Origin: Tessaracoccus timonensis | GTDB lineage: Bacteria; Actinomycetota; Actinomycetes; Propionibacteriales; Propionibacteriaceae | DNA: 64,000 nucleotides | Assembly: GCF_900343145.1 (NCBI RefSeq) | Contig: NZ_LT996886.1 | Span: forward strand, 868,001-932,000 | Reading direction: 5' to 3' | In this document: positions 55,715-64,000 of the stretch, piece after piece | Position numbering within the stretch: the first letter of the stretch is position 1 | Layout of the letters: the number at the start of each line of letters is the position of its first letter | The notes under the pieces: generated by a model | Seen by the model: the letters and a program-made list of their open reading frames with translations, nothing else | Told to the model about the DNA's origin: nothing | The model's database searches: none | Program-made: the position numbers and the translations under genes

Positions 55715-57330
55715 TAATTACTCCTCGGCGCAACGATCTTCAACCGCACCTGGTCATCGAGCAGCAGCTCCGTTCCAATCTCGACGGTGACGCTGCGCCC
55801 GTCGCGAAGCTCGAACTCCGGCTCTCCTGGGGGACGCACGAGGGTGCCGTTGGTGGAGTGGAGGTCGGTGAGGACGATGTTCCATTCGTTGGGCGTAATC
55901 AGAATGTGGTTGCGCGAAATGTCGTTGCCGCTGCTGCCCACGCGCATGAGGTACGAGCCGTGGGGCCCGCGCTCGCTGTCGGGGGAACGCCCCACCACGA
56001 CGCCACTCACTAGGTCGGCGCCGTCGCCCTGGTTCGAAATCACGGCGGCAAGCACCGGGCGGCGGACCAGCCGCGGGTTGGAGGAATCGACGGGCTCCGA
56101 GCACAGACGGCAGCTCGACGCTCCGCGAGGGTTCGCGTGCCCGTTCCTGCACGGCACCGCCATCACCTGCGGGTCGGGGGTGGCTTGGGCTGCGGGCGGC
56201 TTGTGCGTCGCGGCGAGGTCAGTAGAGAACACCGTGCCGGGTTCATCGTCGACCTCACCAAAGTTGCCGGGCACCACCACGGGCGCTTGGCGGCTGCCGG
56301 GCGGTGACACCTGCGACTGCGGTGCCGACGGGGCGCTCATCGGCGGCGGGGCCGAAGGCCGCGACAACGGAGGGGGCGACGCGGGCTCGTCGAACTGCTC
56401 TGGCTCCAGCGAGTGCTGCGGCTGCTCGGAAAGCTTGGACTCGTCGAGTTGTTCGGAGCTCGTAGGCGGCGTCGGTTCAGCCGGGCTGTCGCCGATCAGG
56501 GCGGCAACCGGCTGCTGCAGCGGTTGATCGTCTGGGCCGGGAAGCTCCGACTCTGCAGGCTGGCCGGGCTCCTCGTCGGAATCATTCGACGGCACACCCG
56601 CGGCCGCTGCGGCAATGGATGGAGCGGCAGCTGGCTGCGGGGAAGGCGGCTGCGGGAGCGTCTGCGTTTCGGCATCTAGCGCGACGGCGTCCACCGTGCT
56701 ACTTGCAGGTTGGGCTTCCGCTGCCGGGGTGGGTACCGCGGGGCTCGGTGTCGTCTCAGGGGCAGGTGCCGCGGGAGCGGGCTTCTCGACGGGGCGCTTG
56801 CGTCGCCGCACGCCCAGCACGGGGATCTTCTCGAGGACGCCCATGGACTCCGCGTCGGGGAGCCGAATGAGCTGATTTTTCGCCGTCGTCAGTGTGACCG
56901 ATGACACCAATGCCGCACCGACGACGAGCGGCAGGCGCACCTGGTTTCCCTCGATGGGTGCGAGCTGGATGGTGTAGGTCTGGTCTTGGTCGAGCAACTC
57001 TTCGTGCCACGTCACCGCGTCTTTACCTTCGGCGACGAGTTCGCCGTCGACGTCGAGCAGTTGCACCGCGCCACGGAACAGGCCGTGCAGGCCCGCCTTG
57101 TCCCAGAAGAATGCAGCGAAGTCTGCCAGCGATCCGATGCCTACCTCGTGCACGAACTCGAACAGCGCGTCAGGGGTGCGCGTCTGGAGCGTGCCGCGCC
57201 ACAGGTTCGTCGCGAACTCCGACATCTCGGCGGGCGGGGCCGGCATGATGACCAACGACGTCGGCCCCGACAAGGCCAGCCATTTGCCACTCGTGTAGGC
57301 CAGCCGCCATGCAGCCACAGGTAATGCCAT
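55714..57330 (-). CDS. FHA-domain protein with zinc-ribbon and Pro-rich linker
   Basis: A 538-residue cytoplasmic protein, first in the operon. The N-terminal part (1-150) is of unknown fold. A long Pro/Ala/Glu-rich linker (about 180-385) follows, then a four-cysteine ribbon (CRNGH...CRLC, about 398-416) and a C-terminal FHA domain (about 440-536) with ISRNHILIT and DLHSTNGT. FHA domains bind phosphothreonine, so a Ser/Thr kinase outside the window probably acts on this system. AAGGAG precedes the ATG. Confidence 0.88.
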   Translation of the reverse strand: MALPVAAWRLAYTSGKWLALSGPTSLVIMPAPPAEMSEFATNLWRGTLQTRTPDALFEFVHEVGIGSLADFAAFFWDKAGLHGLFRGAVQLLDVDGELVAEGKDAVTWHEELLDQDQTYTIQLAPIEGNQVRLPLVVGAALVSSVTLTTAKNQLIRLPDAESMGVLEKIPVLGVRRRKRPVEKPAPAAPAPETTPSPAVPTPAAEAQPASSTVDAVALDAETQTLPQPPSPQPAAAPSIAAAAAGVPSNDSDEEPGQPAESELPGPDDQPLQQPVAALIGDSPAEPTPPTSSEQLDESKLSEQPQHSLEPEQFDEPASPPPLSRPSAPPPMSAPSAPQSQVSPPGSRQAPVVVPGNFGEVDDEPGTVFSTDLAATHKPPAAQATPDPQVMAVPCRNGHANPRGASSCRLCSEPVDSSNPRLVRRPVLAAVISNQGDGADLVSGVVVGRSPDSERGPHGSYLMRVGSSGNDISRNHILITPNEWNIVLTDLHSTNGTLVRPPGEPEFELRDGRSVTVEIGTELLLDDQVRLKIVAPRSN

Positions 57331-57407
57331 GGGTGGCTCCTTTCCTTCTCGGCCTCAAACGACTAGACAAACAAACTCCAGTCAACCAGACTCACCTAAC
57401 CAGAAGG

Positions 57408-58532
57408 TTACGGGTTCCGCAGGGCCACCGCCGAGGACATGCGTCGAACGCCTTCCTCGATGATCTCCGGGCTGGTGGCGAGGTTGACGCGCACCCACTG
57501 CGACGTCTCCGGTGCGAAGTCGGCGCCGAAGTTGAAGCGCACCCGGCCCTGCTCGTGGAAGAACGCACCCGGGTTGTCGATGTCAAGTGGTGTGCAGTCC
57601 AGCCAGGCGAGGTAGGTGCCCTCAGCAGGTTCGTAGCGCAGCATGGGCAGGTGTTCGCCCACCAGATCGGCGAACAGCCGACGATTGTGCGCCAGCTCGC
57701 CTTGGAGTTCGACGATCCACTCGCGGCAGTGGGTCAGCGCCGCCGTGTGAGCGAGCGCACCGAAGTGGCTCATGGCCTCGCCGACGTAGCTCGGCATGCG
57801 CTGCAACGCGTGGGCGACCTCGTCGCTGGCGAACAGCAGCCCGGCCTTCAGGCCAGCGAGGTTGAAGGCCTTCGCGGCCGACGTCGACACGATGGCCTTG
57901 CCGGGGTCGTCGAGGGCAAGGAAGGGCGTGAACTCCTCGCCGTTGAACGGTGCGTGGATCTCGTCGACGATCACCGTGACGTCGTGGCGTCGCGCCAGCT
58001 GCGCCACCTGGGCGAGCTCGTCGCGGGTGTGCACCGTGCCGTTCGGGTTGTGCGGTGAGCACAGCAGGTAGGCGCGGGCGCCGTCGGCGAAGGCGCGCTC
58101 GAGCCCGTCGAGGTCGAGGCGGTCGTCCACCAGCGGCACTTCGACGGGAGTGCGGGCCGTGCCGTCGATGATCTGCCGAAACGGTGGGTAGATGGGCGGG
58201 TTGAACACGACAGGGTCGCCGGGGCGGGTGACCGCTTCGATGGCGTAGCGCATGCCTTGCATGACGTCGCCGGAACGCGTCGCATTGGCGAGGTTGGGCA
58301 CCCAACCCCAGCGCCACTCAGCGAAATCGGCGAAGGCCTCGCGGTAGATGGGCTGTTCTGGGTAGCCGGTGTCGCCGTCGCGCAGCGCCTGCTCGATCCG
58401 CTGCACGACCGGCTCGGGAACACGGCAGTCCATCTCCGCCACGAACATCGGCAGCACGTCCGGTTCGAAGCGCGTCCATTTAATCGAGGTGCGGCCACGG
58501 AGCTCGTCGAGGGGCACGTCAAATATCGCCAT
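57408..58532 (-). CDS. MalY/PatB-type PLP C-S lyase or aminotransferase
   Basis: A 374-residue fold-type I PLP enzyme of the MalY/PatB group (cystathionine beta-lyase-like). PLP Lys221 is in TSAAKAFNLAGLKAG, with Asp190 in VIVDEIHAPF and SPHNPNGTVH at about 159-168. The likely reaction is beta-elimination of cystathionine or cysteine conjugates. AAAGGA lies upstream of the ATG. It starts 10 bp after the end of the unknown gene upstream on the same strand, so the two may form an operon. Confidence 0.88.
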   Translation of the reverse strand: MAIFDVPLDELRGRTSIKWTRFEPDVLPMFVAEMDCRVPEPVVQRIEQALRDGDTGYPEQPIYREAFADFAEWRWGWVPNLANATRSGDVMQGMRYAIEAVTRPGDPVVFNPPIYPPFRQIIDGTARTPVEVPLVDDRLDLDGLERAFADGARAYLLCSPHNPNGTVHTRDELAQVAQLARRHDVTVIVDEIHAPFNGEEFTPFLALDDPGKAIVSTSAAKAFNLAGLKAGLLFASDEVAHALQRMPSYVGEAMSHFGALAHTAALTHCREWIVELQGELAHNRRLFADLVGEHLPMLRYEPAEGTYLAWLDCTPLDIDNPGAFFHEQGRVRFNFGADFAPETSQWVRVNLATSPEIIEEGVRRMSSAVALRNP

Positions 58533-58542
58533 GAGATTCCTT

Positions 58543-59685
58543 TCAGTCGTTGTCGCTCACAGTGAGCGGCAGCCGGCCTGCGATGTCGAGGAGCCACGTG
58601 AGTAATCCGTCGACGGAGCCGGGCGCGATGGCTTGCGTGGTGACAAGGGCGATGGCATCGCCGCCAAACCACAGGCGGTCGAACGGAGGCGCCTCGTCGA
58701 AGCACTGCCGAAGCTGCGGCCGCAGGAGGAGGCGGGCGGCGTCTACGTCGTCGGCCCTGATGCGCCAGGCGTAGTCAAACGCGGGGTCGCCAACCTCCAG
58801 GTCGCCGGCGCCCATGAGCTCCACCATCACCTCGTCGTCTTTGTTCAGCGCGACGACGGGCAGCCGCGCGCCAGGCACCCGCACGCCCACCACGTTGCGC
58901 AGCGGGGAAGCTTGGAAACCGAACACGGGGAGGTCGCCGAACTTGCCGACGAAGCCGTGCCCGTCAGGTGACACGGGGAGCTTGTACTTGAGGCGGCCGT
59001 GAATGTCTGCCGACGACGCGAACAGCCACTGCCGTTGCGCGGTCCAGGCGCGCCAGGCCTCAGCCGAGGTGCCGAACTGGAAGCGCTGCCTGGCCATGGG
59101 GCCGGGGCGCACCAGCGGCGGCTGCGGCACGGGGAGCGCGCGTCCGGCGCCGACGGCAGCCAGCACCCGTACGGGGATGGCGTCGACGATGGCGTGCAGC
59201 GCCGTGAGGTACTCGTCGATATCTTCGACGGTCAGGTCGCGGCGGGTGCTGAACAAGATAGTGTCGCGCTCGAACCACAGGCACTCGAATTCCACTCTGG
59301 CAAGCTGGGAGACGACCGCCGGGACGAGCACGTCGCGCGCGAACGCCGGCGACGAAGCGACGGCCTGCCACTCGACGTCGAAGTCGCTGCCTACTTCCAC
59401 GCGGGGGCCTTCGAGCGTTTCTAGTACAGAGGCGACGCTCAGCATGGGGAATTGGGCTCCCGGTACGCGGAGCCCGACGACGCCGTACCCGCCCCAGGGG
59501 TCGGAGCCGGCGGTGGCGAAGAACGCCAGACAGGGGTACTCACCAAAGCGCCCCTCGATACCAACGGGCACCTGGCGCATCACGCCCTTGCGCAGACCTC
59601 CGCCACCAAACTGGGCAAGGATGTGCGGCCAGCCGCGGTGGAAAATCCAGCCTCTCGCCGCAGCCCATGCTTCCCAGTTGAACAT
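58543..59685 (-). CDS. Unknown protein made of two similar halves
   Basis: A 380-residue soluble protein of no recognised family. Residues about 5-185 and 200-375 are related: both begin W(E/R)AWxAxRxW(I/L)F, continue with a GxFG(D/E)(Y/L)P segment, then V(V/G)(G)(L/V)RVPGAxxP, a VExG/EVG...D..W block and a final (D/E)(C/R)LWFxxDxI stretch. This implies an internal duplication. The ATG at 59685 has AAGGAGG upstream; the longer frame to 59805 runs into the T-box leader of ileS. The divergent neighbour is ileS. Confidence 0.65.
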   Translation of the reverse strand: MFNWEAWAAARGWIFHRGWPHILAQFGGGGLRKGVMRQVPVGIEGRFGEYPCLAFFATAGSDPWGGYGVVGLRVPGAQFPMLSVASVLETLEGPRVEVGSDFDVEWQAVASSPAFARDVLVPAVVSQLARVEFECLWFERDTILFSTRRDLTVEDIDEYLTALHAIVDAIPVRVLAAVGAGRALPVPQPPLVRPGPMARQRFQFGTSAEAWRAWTAQRQWLFASSADIHGRLKYKLPVSPDGHGFVGKFGDLPVFGFQASPLRNVVGVRVPGARLPVVALNKDDEVMVELMGAGDLEVGDPAFDYAWRIRADDVDAARLLLRPQLRQCFDEAPPFDRLWFGGDAIALVTTQAIAPGSVDGLLTWLLDIAGRLPLTVSDND

Positions 59686-59814
59686 GCGCGCCTCCTTCTC
59701 GCTTTCCACAGTGTATGCCCGCGCCCATGCACGGATCGGCGCTGCGGCGGGCGCGGGGCGTCGTCGACGTGGTCTCGCTTGAGGAAAGCGCGCAAGTCGG
59801 CGCATAATGGGCGG

Positions 59815-59989
59815 GCACGCAAGGCAGTGATGGGGCCATCACCCCGGAGCCGCCGGAAGAACGGTCGCGAGACTCATTAGAACCGGCAGCGGCAGCGAAC
59901 CAAGCGGGGCGCATCAGCGCCCAAGAAGGGTGGTACCGCGGGCAGATGCTCGTCCCTTCGTCGATGTGAGATGAGACGAAGGATCGAGC
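59815..59989 (+). promoter_or_regulatory. Translational T-box riboswitch upstream of ileS
   Basis: The conserved T-box sequence AGGGTGGTACCGCG is at 59927-59940. A short stem I region (about 59820-59855) contains a candidate isoleucine specifier ATC at 59838-59840, and a stem III hairpin GGGCGC...GCGCCC precedes the T-box (about 59907-59922). Downstream, CCTTCGTC (59955-59962) can pair with GACGAAGG (59975-59982), which hides the ribosome site GAAGG. Alternatively CCCTT (59954-59958) pairs with AAGGG at the T-box. This is the short stem I, translation-controlling type known for actinobacterial ileS: uncharged tRNA-Ile would open the ribosome site. Confidence 0.9.
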
Positions 59990-62900
59990 ATGACCTATCG
60001 TGCAGTGGACACCCAGGTGGACTTCCCCGCGCTCGAGCACGAGGTGCTGCAGCTGTGGCAGGAACAGCACACGTTTGAGCAGTCCCTCGAACGCACCAAG
60101 GATGCCGAAACCTGGACCTTCTACGAAGGCCCCCCGACGGCGAACGGCAAACCGGGCACGCACCACATCGAAGCGCGCGTGTTCAAAGACCTCTTCCCCC
60201 GCTACAAGACCATGCGCGGCTTCCGCGTCGACCGCAAGGCCGGCTGGGACTGCCACGGGCTGCCCGTCGAACTCGCCGTCGAGAAGGAGCTGGGCTTCAC
60301 CGGCAAGGAAGACATCGAGAAATACGGCATCGAGCCGTTCAACGCGAAGTGCCGCGAATCGGTGCTGCGCCACGTCGACGCATTCACCGAACTCACCACC
60401 CGCATGGGCTACTGGGTGAACCTCGACGACGCCTACGTCACCATGTCGACCCCCTACGTCGAATCCGTCTGGTGGGCGCTCAAGCAGATCTTCGACAAGG
60501 GGCTGCTGGAGGAGGACTACCGCGTCGCCCCGTACTGCCCGCGCTGCGGCACCGCGCTGTCGGACCACGAGCTGGCGCAGGGCTACGAGGACGTCACTGA
60601 CCAGTCGATCTACGTGCGATTCCCCGTCGCGTCCGGCCCGCTCGCCGGCAAGGCCGACTTCCTCGTCTGGACGACGACCCCCTGGACGCTCGTGTCGAAC
60701 ACCGCCGTCGCGGTGCACCCCGAGGTCTCCTACGTCGTGGCGACGAAGGAGGGCGAGCGGCCCGTCGTCGTCGCGGATCCGCTGTTCGACGCGGCGCTCG
60801 GCGAGGGCTGGGAGCGCACGGGCGAGGCGTTCGTCGGTAAGGACATGGAGCGGTGGGAGTACACGCGGCCGTTCAACCTCGTCGAGTTCCCTGACAAGGC
60901 GCACTTCGTGGTGCTCGCCGACTACGTGACCACCGAGGACGGCACCGGACTCGTGCACCAGGCGCCCGCGTTCGGTGCCGACGACATGGCGGTCTGCCGC
61001 GCCTACGGGCTGCCGTTCGTGAACCCCATCGACAACCACGGTCACTTTGAGGAGTCTGTGTCGCTCGTTGGCGGCAAGTTCTTCAAGGACGCTGATGCCC
61101 CGCTCATCGACGACCTCAAGGCGCGCGGGCTCATGTTCCGCGTGCAGAGCTACGAGCACAGCTACCCGCACTGCTGGCGCTGCCACACGCCGCTCATCTA
61201 CTACGCGATGCCGTCGTGGTACGTGCGCACCACCAAACTGAAGCAGCGCCTGCTCGAAGAAAACGAGAAGACCACCTGGTACCCGGACAACGTCAAACAC
61301 GGGCGCTTCGGCGACTGGCTCAACAACAACATCGACTGGGCGCTCTCGCGCAGCCGCTACTGGGGCACCCCGCTGCCGATCTGGCGCAACGTCGACGACA
61401 AGGACGACCTGATCTGCATCGGCTCGCTCGCCGAGCTGGGCGAGCTGGCCGGGCGCGACCTCTCCGAACTCGACCCGCACCGACCCTTCATCGACGACGT
61501 CGAGATCACCCGCGACGGCAAGACGTACCGTCGCGTGCCCGAGGTGATCGACGCGTGGTTCGACTCCGGCTCCATGCCGTTCGCGCAGTGGGGCTACCCG
61601 CACGCGCCCGGCTCGAAGGAGAAGCTCGAAGCGAACTACCCGGCCGACTTCATCTGCGAAGCGATCGACCAGACCCGCGGCTGGTTCTACTCGCTCATGG
61701 CCGTCGGCACGCTGGTGTTCGACGAGTCGTCGTACCGCAACGTCGTATGCCTGGGACACATCCTCGCCGACGATGGCCGCAAGATGAGCAAGCACCTGGG
61801 CAACATCCTCGACCCCATCGAGCTGATGGACAAGCACGGCGCCGACGCGGTGCGCTGGTTCATGGCCTGCTCCGGCTCGCCGTGGATGGCGCGTCGAGTG
61901 GGCGACGCCACCATCGGCGAGACCGTGCGCAAGGTGCTCATCACCTACTGGAACACGGTGAGCTTCCTCTCGCTGTATGCCCGCACCAACAGCTGGGAGC
62001 CTGCGGGCGACGCGCCCGCCGTCGCGAGCCGGCACGTGCTGGACCGCTGGCTGCTCTCCGCCGCGCACGCGCTCATCCGCGACGTGACCGACGCGCTCGA
62101 CGACTTCGACACCCAGCGCACGGGCACGCTGATCGCGAACTTCGTCGACCTGCTGTCGAACTGGTACGTCCGACGCTCGCGTCGCCGGTTCTGGGCGGGC
62201 GACCCGGACGCGATGTGGACCCTGCACGAGGTGCTCTCCATCGTGACCCGCCTCATGGCGCCGATCACGCCGTTCGTCACCGAGCGCGTGTGGCAAGACC
62301 TCTTCGTGGCGACGGATCCGGCCGGGCCTTCGTCGGTGCACCTGGCTGAGTGGCCCGAGGTGGACGAGGCGCTACTCGACGAGGGGCTCGAGGAAGCGAT
62401 GGCGTTCACCCGTCGCGCCGTAGAGCTCGGGCGTGCCGCGCGTGCCGAGTCGAAGGTGAAGATCCGCCAGGCGCTGAAGCGGATGCTGGTGCCGTCGACG
62501 GTATTGGCGAAGCTCTCCCCCGAGCTGGTGGAAGAGATCAAGCAGGAGCTCAACGTGGCGGCGGTGGAGACGTTCGCGGAGGCCGGCGACATCGTCGATG
62601 TGTTCGCGAAGGGGAATTTCCGCAACCTGGGCAAGCGCTTCGCGCAGCGCACGCCGAAGGTCGCGGCCGCTATCGCCGACGCTCGCGCCACCGTGCTGGC
62701 CGAGCGGCTGAAGGCGCACGGCAAGGCCACCGTCGTGGTGGACGGCGAGGAGGTGGAGATCACGCCCGACGACGTGCTCCTCACCGAGCGTCCGCGCGAG
62801 GGCTGGTCTGTGGTGAACGAGCAGGGCGAGACGGTAGCGCTCGACCTCGAACTCACGCCCGAGCTCATCAAGGCCGGGCAGGTGCGCGAGGTGACGCGCG

Positions 62901-63118
62901 TCGTGCAGGAGGCCCGAAAGCGCGCTGGCTTGGAGGTCTCCGACCGCATCACGCTCTTGCTCGCGGTGGAGCCCGACTTCGCCGAGGCCGTCGACGAGAA
63001 CCTCGACCTCATCGCCGGCGAAGTGCTCGCGACGAGCACCCAGCGCGTCGAAGCCCTCGACGAGGTAACCCACAGCGACGACGATCTTGGCATCCGCGTG
63101 GTGGTCACCAAGGCCTAG
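59990..63118 (+). CDS. ileS: Isoleucyl-tRNA synthetase, eukaryote-like (IleRS2) type
   Basis: Charges tRNA-Ile with isoleucine. The 1042-residue class I synthetase has a Rossmann start with PPTANGKPGTHHIEAR, a CP1 editing domain (TTTPWTLVSNTA), KMSKH at 598-602 and the C-terminal anticodon-binding domain. The normal HIGH signature reads GTHH (56-59), that is GxHH in place of HxGH. In IleRS2 this altered motif has been linked to very high mupirocin resistance. The ATG at 59990 follows the T-box-controlled ribosome site. An R2 half copy follows the stop. Confidence 0.96.
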   Translation: MTYRAVDTQVDFPALEHEVLQLWQEQHTFEQSLERTKDAETWTFYEGPPTANGKPGTHHIEARVFKDLFPRYKTMRGFRVDRKAGWDCHGLPVELAVEKELGFTGKEDIEKYGIEPFNAKCRESVLRHVDAFTELTTRMGYWVNLDDAYVTMSTPYVESVWWALKQIFDKGLLEEDYRVAPYCPRCGTALSDHELAQGYEDVTDQSIYVRFPVASGPLAGKADFLVWTTTPWTLVSNTAVAVHPEVSYVVATKEGERPVVVADPLFDAALGEGWERTGEAFVGKDMERWEYTRPFNLVEFPDKAHFVVLADYVTTEDGTGLVHQAPAFGADDMAVCRAYGLPFVNPIDNHGHFEESVSLVGGKFFKDADAPLIDDLKARGLMFRVQSYEHSYPHCWRCHTPLIYYAMPSWYVRTTKLKQRLLEENEKTTWYPDNVKHGRFGDWLNNNIDWALSRSRYWGTPLPIWRNVDDKDDLICIGSLAELGELAGRDLSELDPHRPFIDDVEITRDGKTYRRVPEVIDAWFDSGSMPFAQWGYPHAPGSKEKLEANYPADFICEAIDQTRGWFYSLMAVGTLVFDESSYRNVVCLGHILADDGRKMSKHLGNILDPIELMDKHGADAVRWFMACSGSPWMARRVGDATIGETVRKVLITYWNTVSFLSLYARTNSWEPAGDAPAVASRHVLDRWLLSAAHALIRDVTDALDDFDTQRTGTLIANFVDLLSNWYVRRSRRRFWAGDPDAMWTLHEVLSIVTRLMAPITPFVTERVWQDLFVATDPAGPSSVHLAEWPEVDEALLDEGLEEAMAFTRRAVELGRAARAESKVKIRQALKRMLVPSTVLAKLSPELVEEIKQELNVAAVETFAEAGDIVDVFAKGNFRNLGKRFAQRTPKVAAAIADARATVLAERLKAHGKATVVVDGEEVEITPDDVLLTERPREGWSVVNEQGETVALDLELTPELIKAGQVREVTRVVQEARKRAGLEVSDRITLLLAVEPDFAEAVDENLDLIAGEVLATSTQRVEALDEVTHSDDDLGIRVVVTKA

Positions 63119-63131
63119 CGCCGAGCGCTGC

Positions 63132-63158
63132 AAGATAGATCAAGTTCGTGGCTCGTCT
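63132..63158. repeat. R2 repeat, left half only
   Basis: Matches the left arm and loop of R2 copy 3 up to GTGGCTCGTCT, then stops abruptly where the IS-like sequence begins. The right arm is absent from the window, so an insertion or deletion broke this copy. Confidence 0.75.
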
Positions 63159-63575
63159 CGTTGTGCTGACCGGACAGGTTGGTCAAGCGGATGATTGGTG
63201 GCTGATTGCCGCAGGCTGAGTGGGGCCTGTGGCAATTGAGTAGTGGATCCATCCGTCCAGGGCGTCACAGCGCTCGGCTTCACTGGCAGAGCAGCGGGCG
63301 TAGGCCGAGCCATCGGCCAGGGTGCGATGGAGGCGTTCGACCTTGACGTTGGTCGGCGCTCGGCGCCGGCGGGTCGTATTCACGCTGATGCCAAGATGGT
63401 CGCAGATCTGCTGCCACTAGCGTGATTTGTAGACTGACCCGTTTTCGGACAGGACCCGCTCGATCGTGATGCCCCGGGCTGCGAACCAGTCGACCGCCCG
63501 GGGCAGGACACCGGCGGTGGTCAGTGCGGACTCGTCATCGTGAACCTCACGAGTAAACCACTCGGTATTGGTCAT
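63159..63575 (-). pseudogene. IS481-type transposase remnant
   Basis: Conceptual reading gives REVHDDES, then RAVDWFAARGITIERVLSEN and GSVYKSR, an in-frame TAG (at about 63417-63419), WQQICDHLGI, then KVERLHRTLADGSAYAR. After a frameshift a tail IIRLTNLSGQ follows. This is the DDE integrase core and C-terminus of IS481-type elements. The N-terminal helix-turn-helix and first catalytic block are missing, the usual DNGS motif reads ENGS, and there is a stop and a frame change. It is therefore dead. Confidence 0.78.
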
Positions 63576-63670
63576 CGATCCCGAGCGCACGAAGCCATGC
63601 CCGATGCCTTGACCTCCCACCACCTGTGTTTCTATCATTCATGACATTCAATAATTGCAAAGGAGCGATT

Positions 63671-64000
63671 ATGACTGCCTTCCGACGTTCTGCCTGGATT
63701 CTCGCTGTACTGCTGAGCCCTTGTACATGACCTGGGCACTGCCTCCAGCTCAAGCATCTTCGAATCAACCCGCCACAGTGTGTGCCACTTCGGTGGATCC
63801 ACTCCCAAATTCAACGGCTACTGTTCAGCGCTGCTGTCTTAATGCGACCAATTACTCACTTTCCGCTAAAGACATACGGATACCCTTCCAGGGTGTTCCC
63901 ACCTTCAAAAATGACCCAGGCGGCAATATGTCAGTGACAAAAAGCTATTCAGGAACAGCATCGTTTTCGGTCACTGCTGGGGCAGAGAGCGAAGTGGGCG
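63671..64000 (+). pseudogene. Secreted protein gene with early frameshift, 3' end outside the window
   Basis: AAAGGAG (63659-63665) precedes an ATG at 63671 that encodes a signal-peptide start (MTAFRRSAWILAVLLSP) but hits TGA at 63728-63730. From about 63721 another frame continues openly to the window end, and would complete the signal peptide (YMTWALPPAQA) and a mature part starting SSNQPATVCAT, with SKSYSGTASFSV-like beta sequence (here TKSYSGTASFSVTAG). One missing base near 63720 would restore one gene. GC is lower than average. Either a real mutation or a sequencing error. Confidence 0.6.

Larger units (their letters stand above)
63119..63670. other. 552-bp gap holding repeat and transposase remains
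   Basis: Contains half of an R2 repeat (63132-63158), a decayed IS481-type transposase on the minus strand and about 90 bases with a ribosome site for the next gene. No intact gene is present. Confidence 0.7.

Noticed and set aside
63671-63730. A complete 19-codon peptide gene
   Set aside because: The sequence is half of a signal peptide whose other half continues in a shifted frame, so it is read as a broken gene rather than a small ORF.

Overview
The window is high-GC, gene-dense DNA with GTG and TTG starts and several probably leaderless genes. It is very probably the chromosome of an actinobacterium in or near Propionibacteriaceae. The main grounds are: a GTP-dependent PEP carboxykinase; a dnaK-grpE-dnaJ-hspR operon preceded by two HspR-type (HAIR) inverted repeats; a short T-box leader on ileS, as known from actinobacteria; and a one-piece BluB-CobT fusion, an arrangement known from Propionibacterium freudenreichii. 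The genus cannot be fixed from sequence alone.

Layout. 1-5.3 kb: cut membrane-anchored protein, FlK-like thioesterase, PEP carboxykinase, L-lactate dehydrogenase, ZIP metal transporter, lipoprotein. 5.5-23 kb: a sugar-acid region with 6-phosphogluconate dehydrogenase and an overlapping KDG-kinase-like PfkB kinase, a LarA-family (nickel-pincer) racemase/epimerase, a GH38 alpha-mannosidase, and a tight operon larE-larB-larC-lacI-uxaC-uxuB. Inserted among these (8-12.7 kb) are toxin-type modules: Fic, FitAB/VapBC-like and MntA-HepT; a fourth (HTH + PIN) follows uxuB. 24.4-29.8 kb: alpha/beta hydrolase and the HspR-controlled chaperone operon. 29.8-40.3 kb: bluB-cobT fusion, HrpB helicase, DUF1707/LiaF-like protein, a secreted LPSTG-ended protein, nadE, GNAT, a small membrane protein, thrC, DoxX. 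40.3-43.5 kb: a two-component system and deoC. 43.6-57.3 kb: a six-gene, mostly stop/start-overlapping minus-strand operon: FHA protein, a 2071-residue Ig/cadherin/FN3-type protein, MoxR ATPase, DUF58 protein, transglutaminase-like membrane protein and RDD-FHA protein. 57.4-63.1 kb: MalY/PatB-type lyase, an internally duplicated unknown protein, and T-box-controlled ileS. 63.1-64 kb: a broken IS481-type transposase and a frameshifted secreted protein.

How the genes may work together. The most suggestive assembly is uronate catabolism combined with nickel-pincer cofactor synthesis in one operon. UxaC and UxuB would convert glucuronate to D-mannonate. No mannonate dehydratase (UxuA) is present here, but a LarA-family enzyme is, and some LarA homologues are sugar-acid 2-epimerases. 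D-mannonate and D-gluconate are C2 epimers, so a Ni-dependent shunt into gluconate and 6-phosphogluconate dehydrogenase is a testable hypothesis.

A second theme is the density of palindromic repeats. At least four families (called here R1-R4) occupy gene ends and intergenic gaps. One 48-bp R3 unit lies in frame inside hrpB. R4 copies supply the stop codons of uxaC and the sensor kinase. An R1 copy plus a copy of the uxuB 3' end flank the HTH/PIN toxin module. An R2 copy is cut by the IS remnant.
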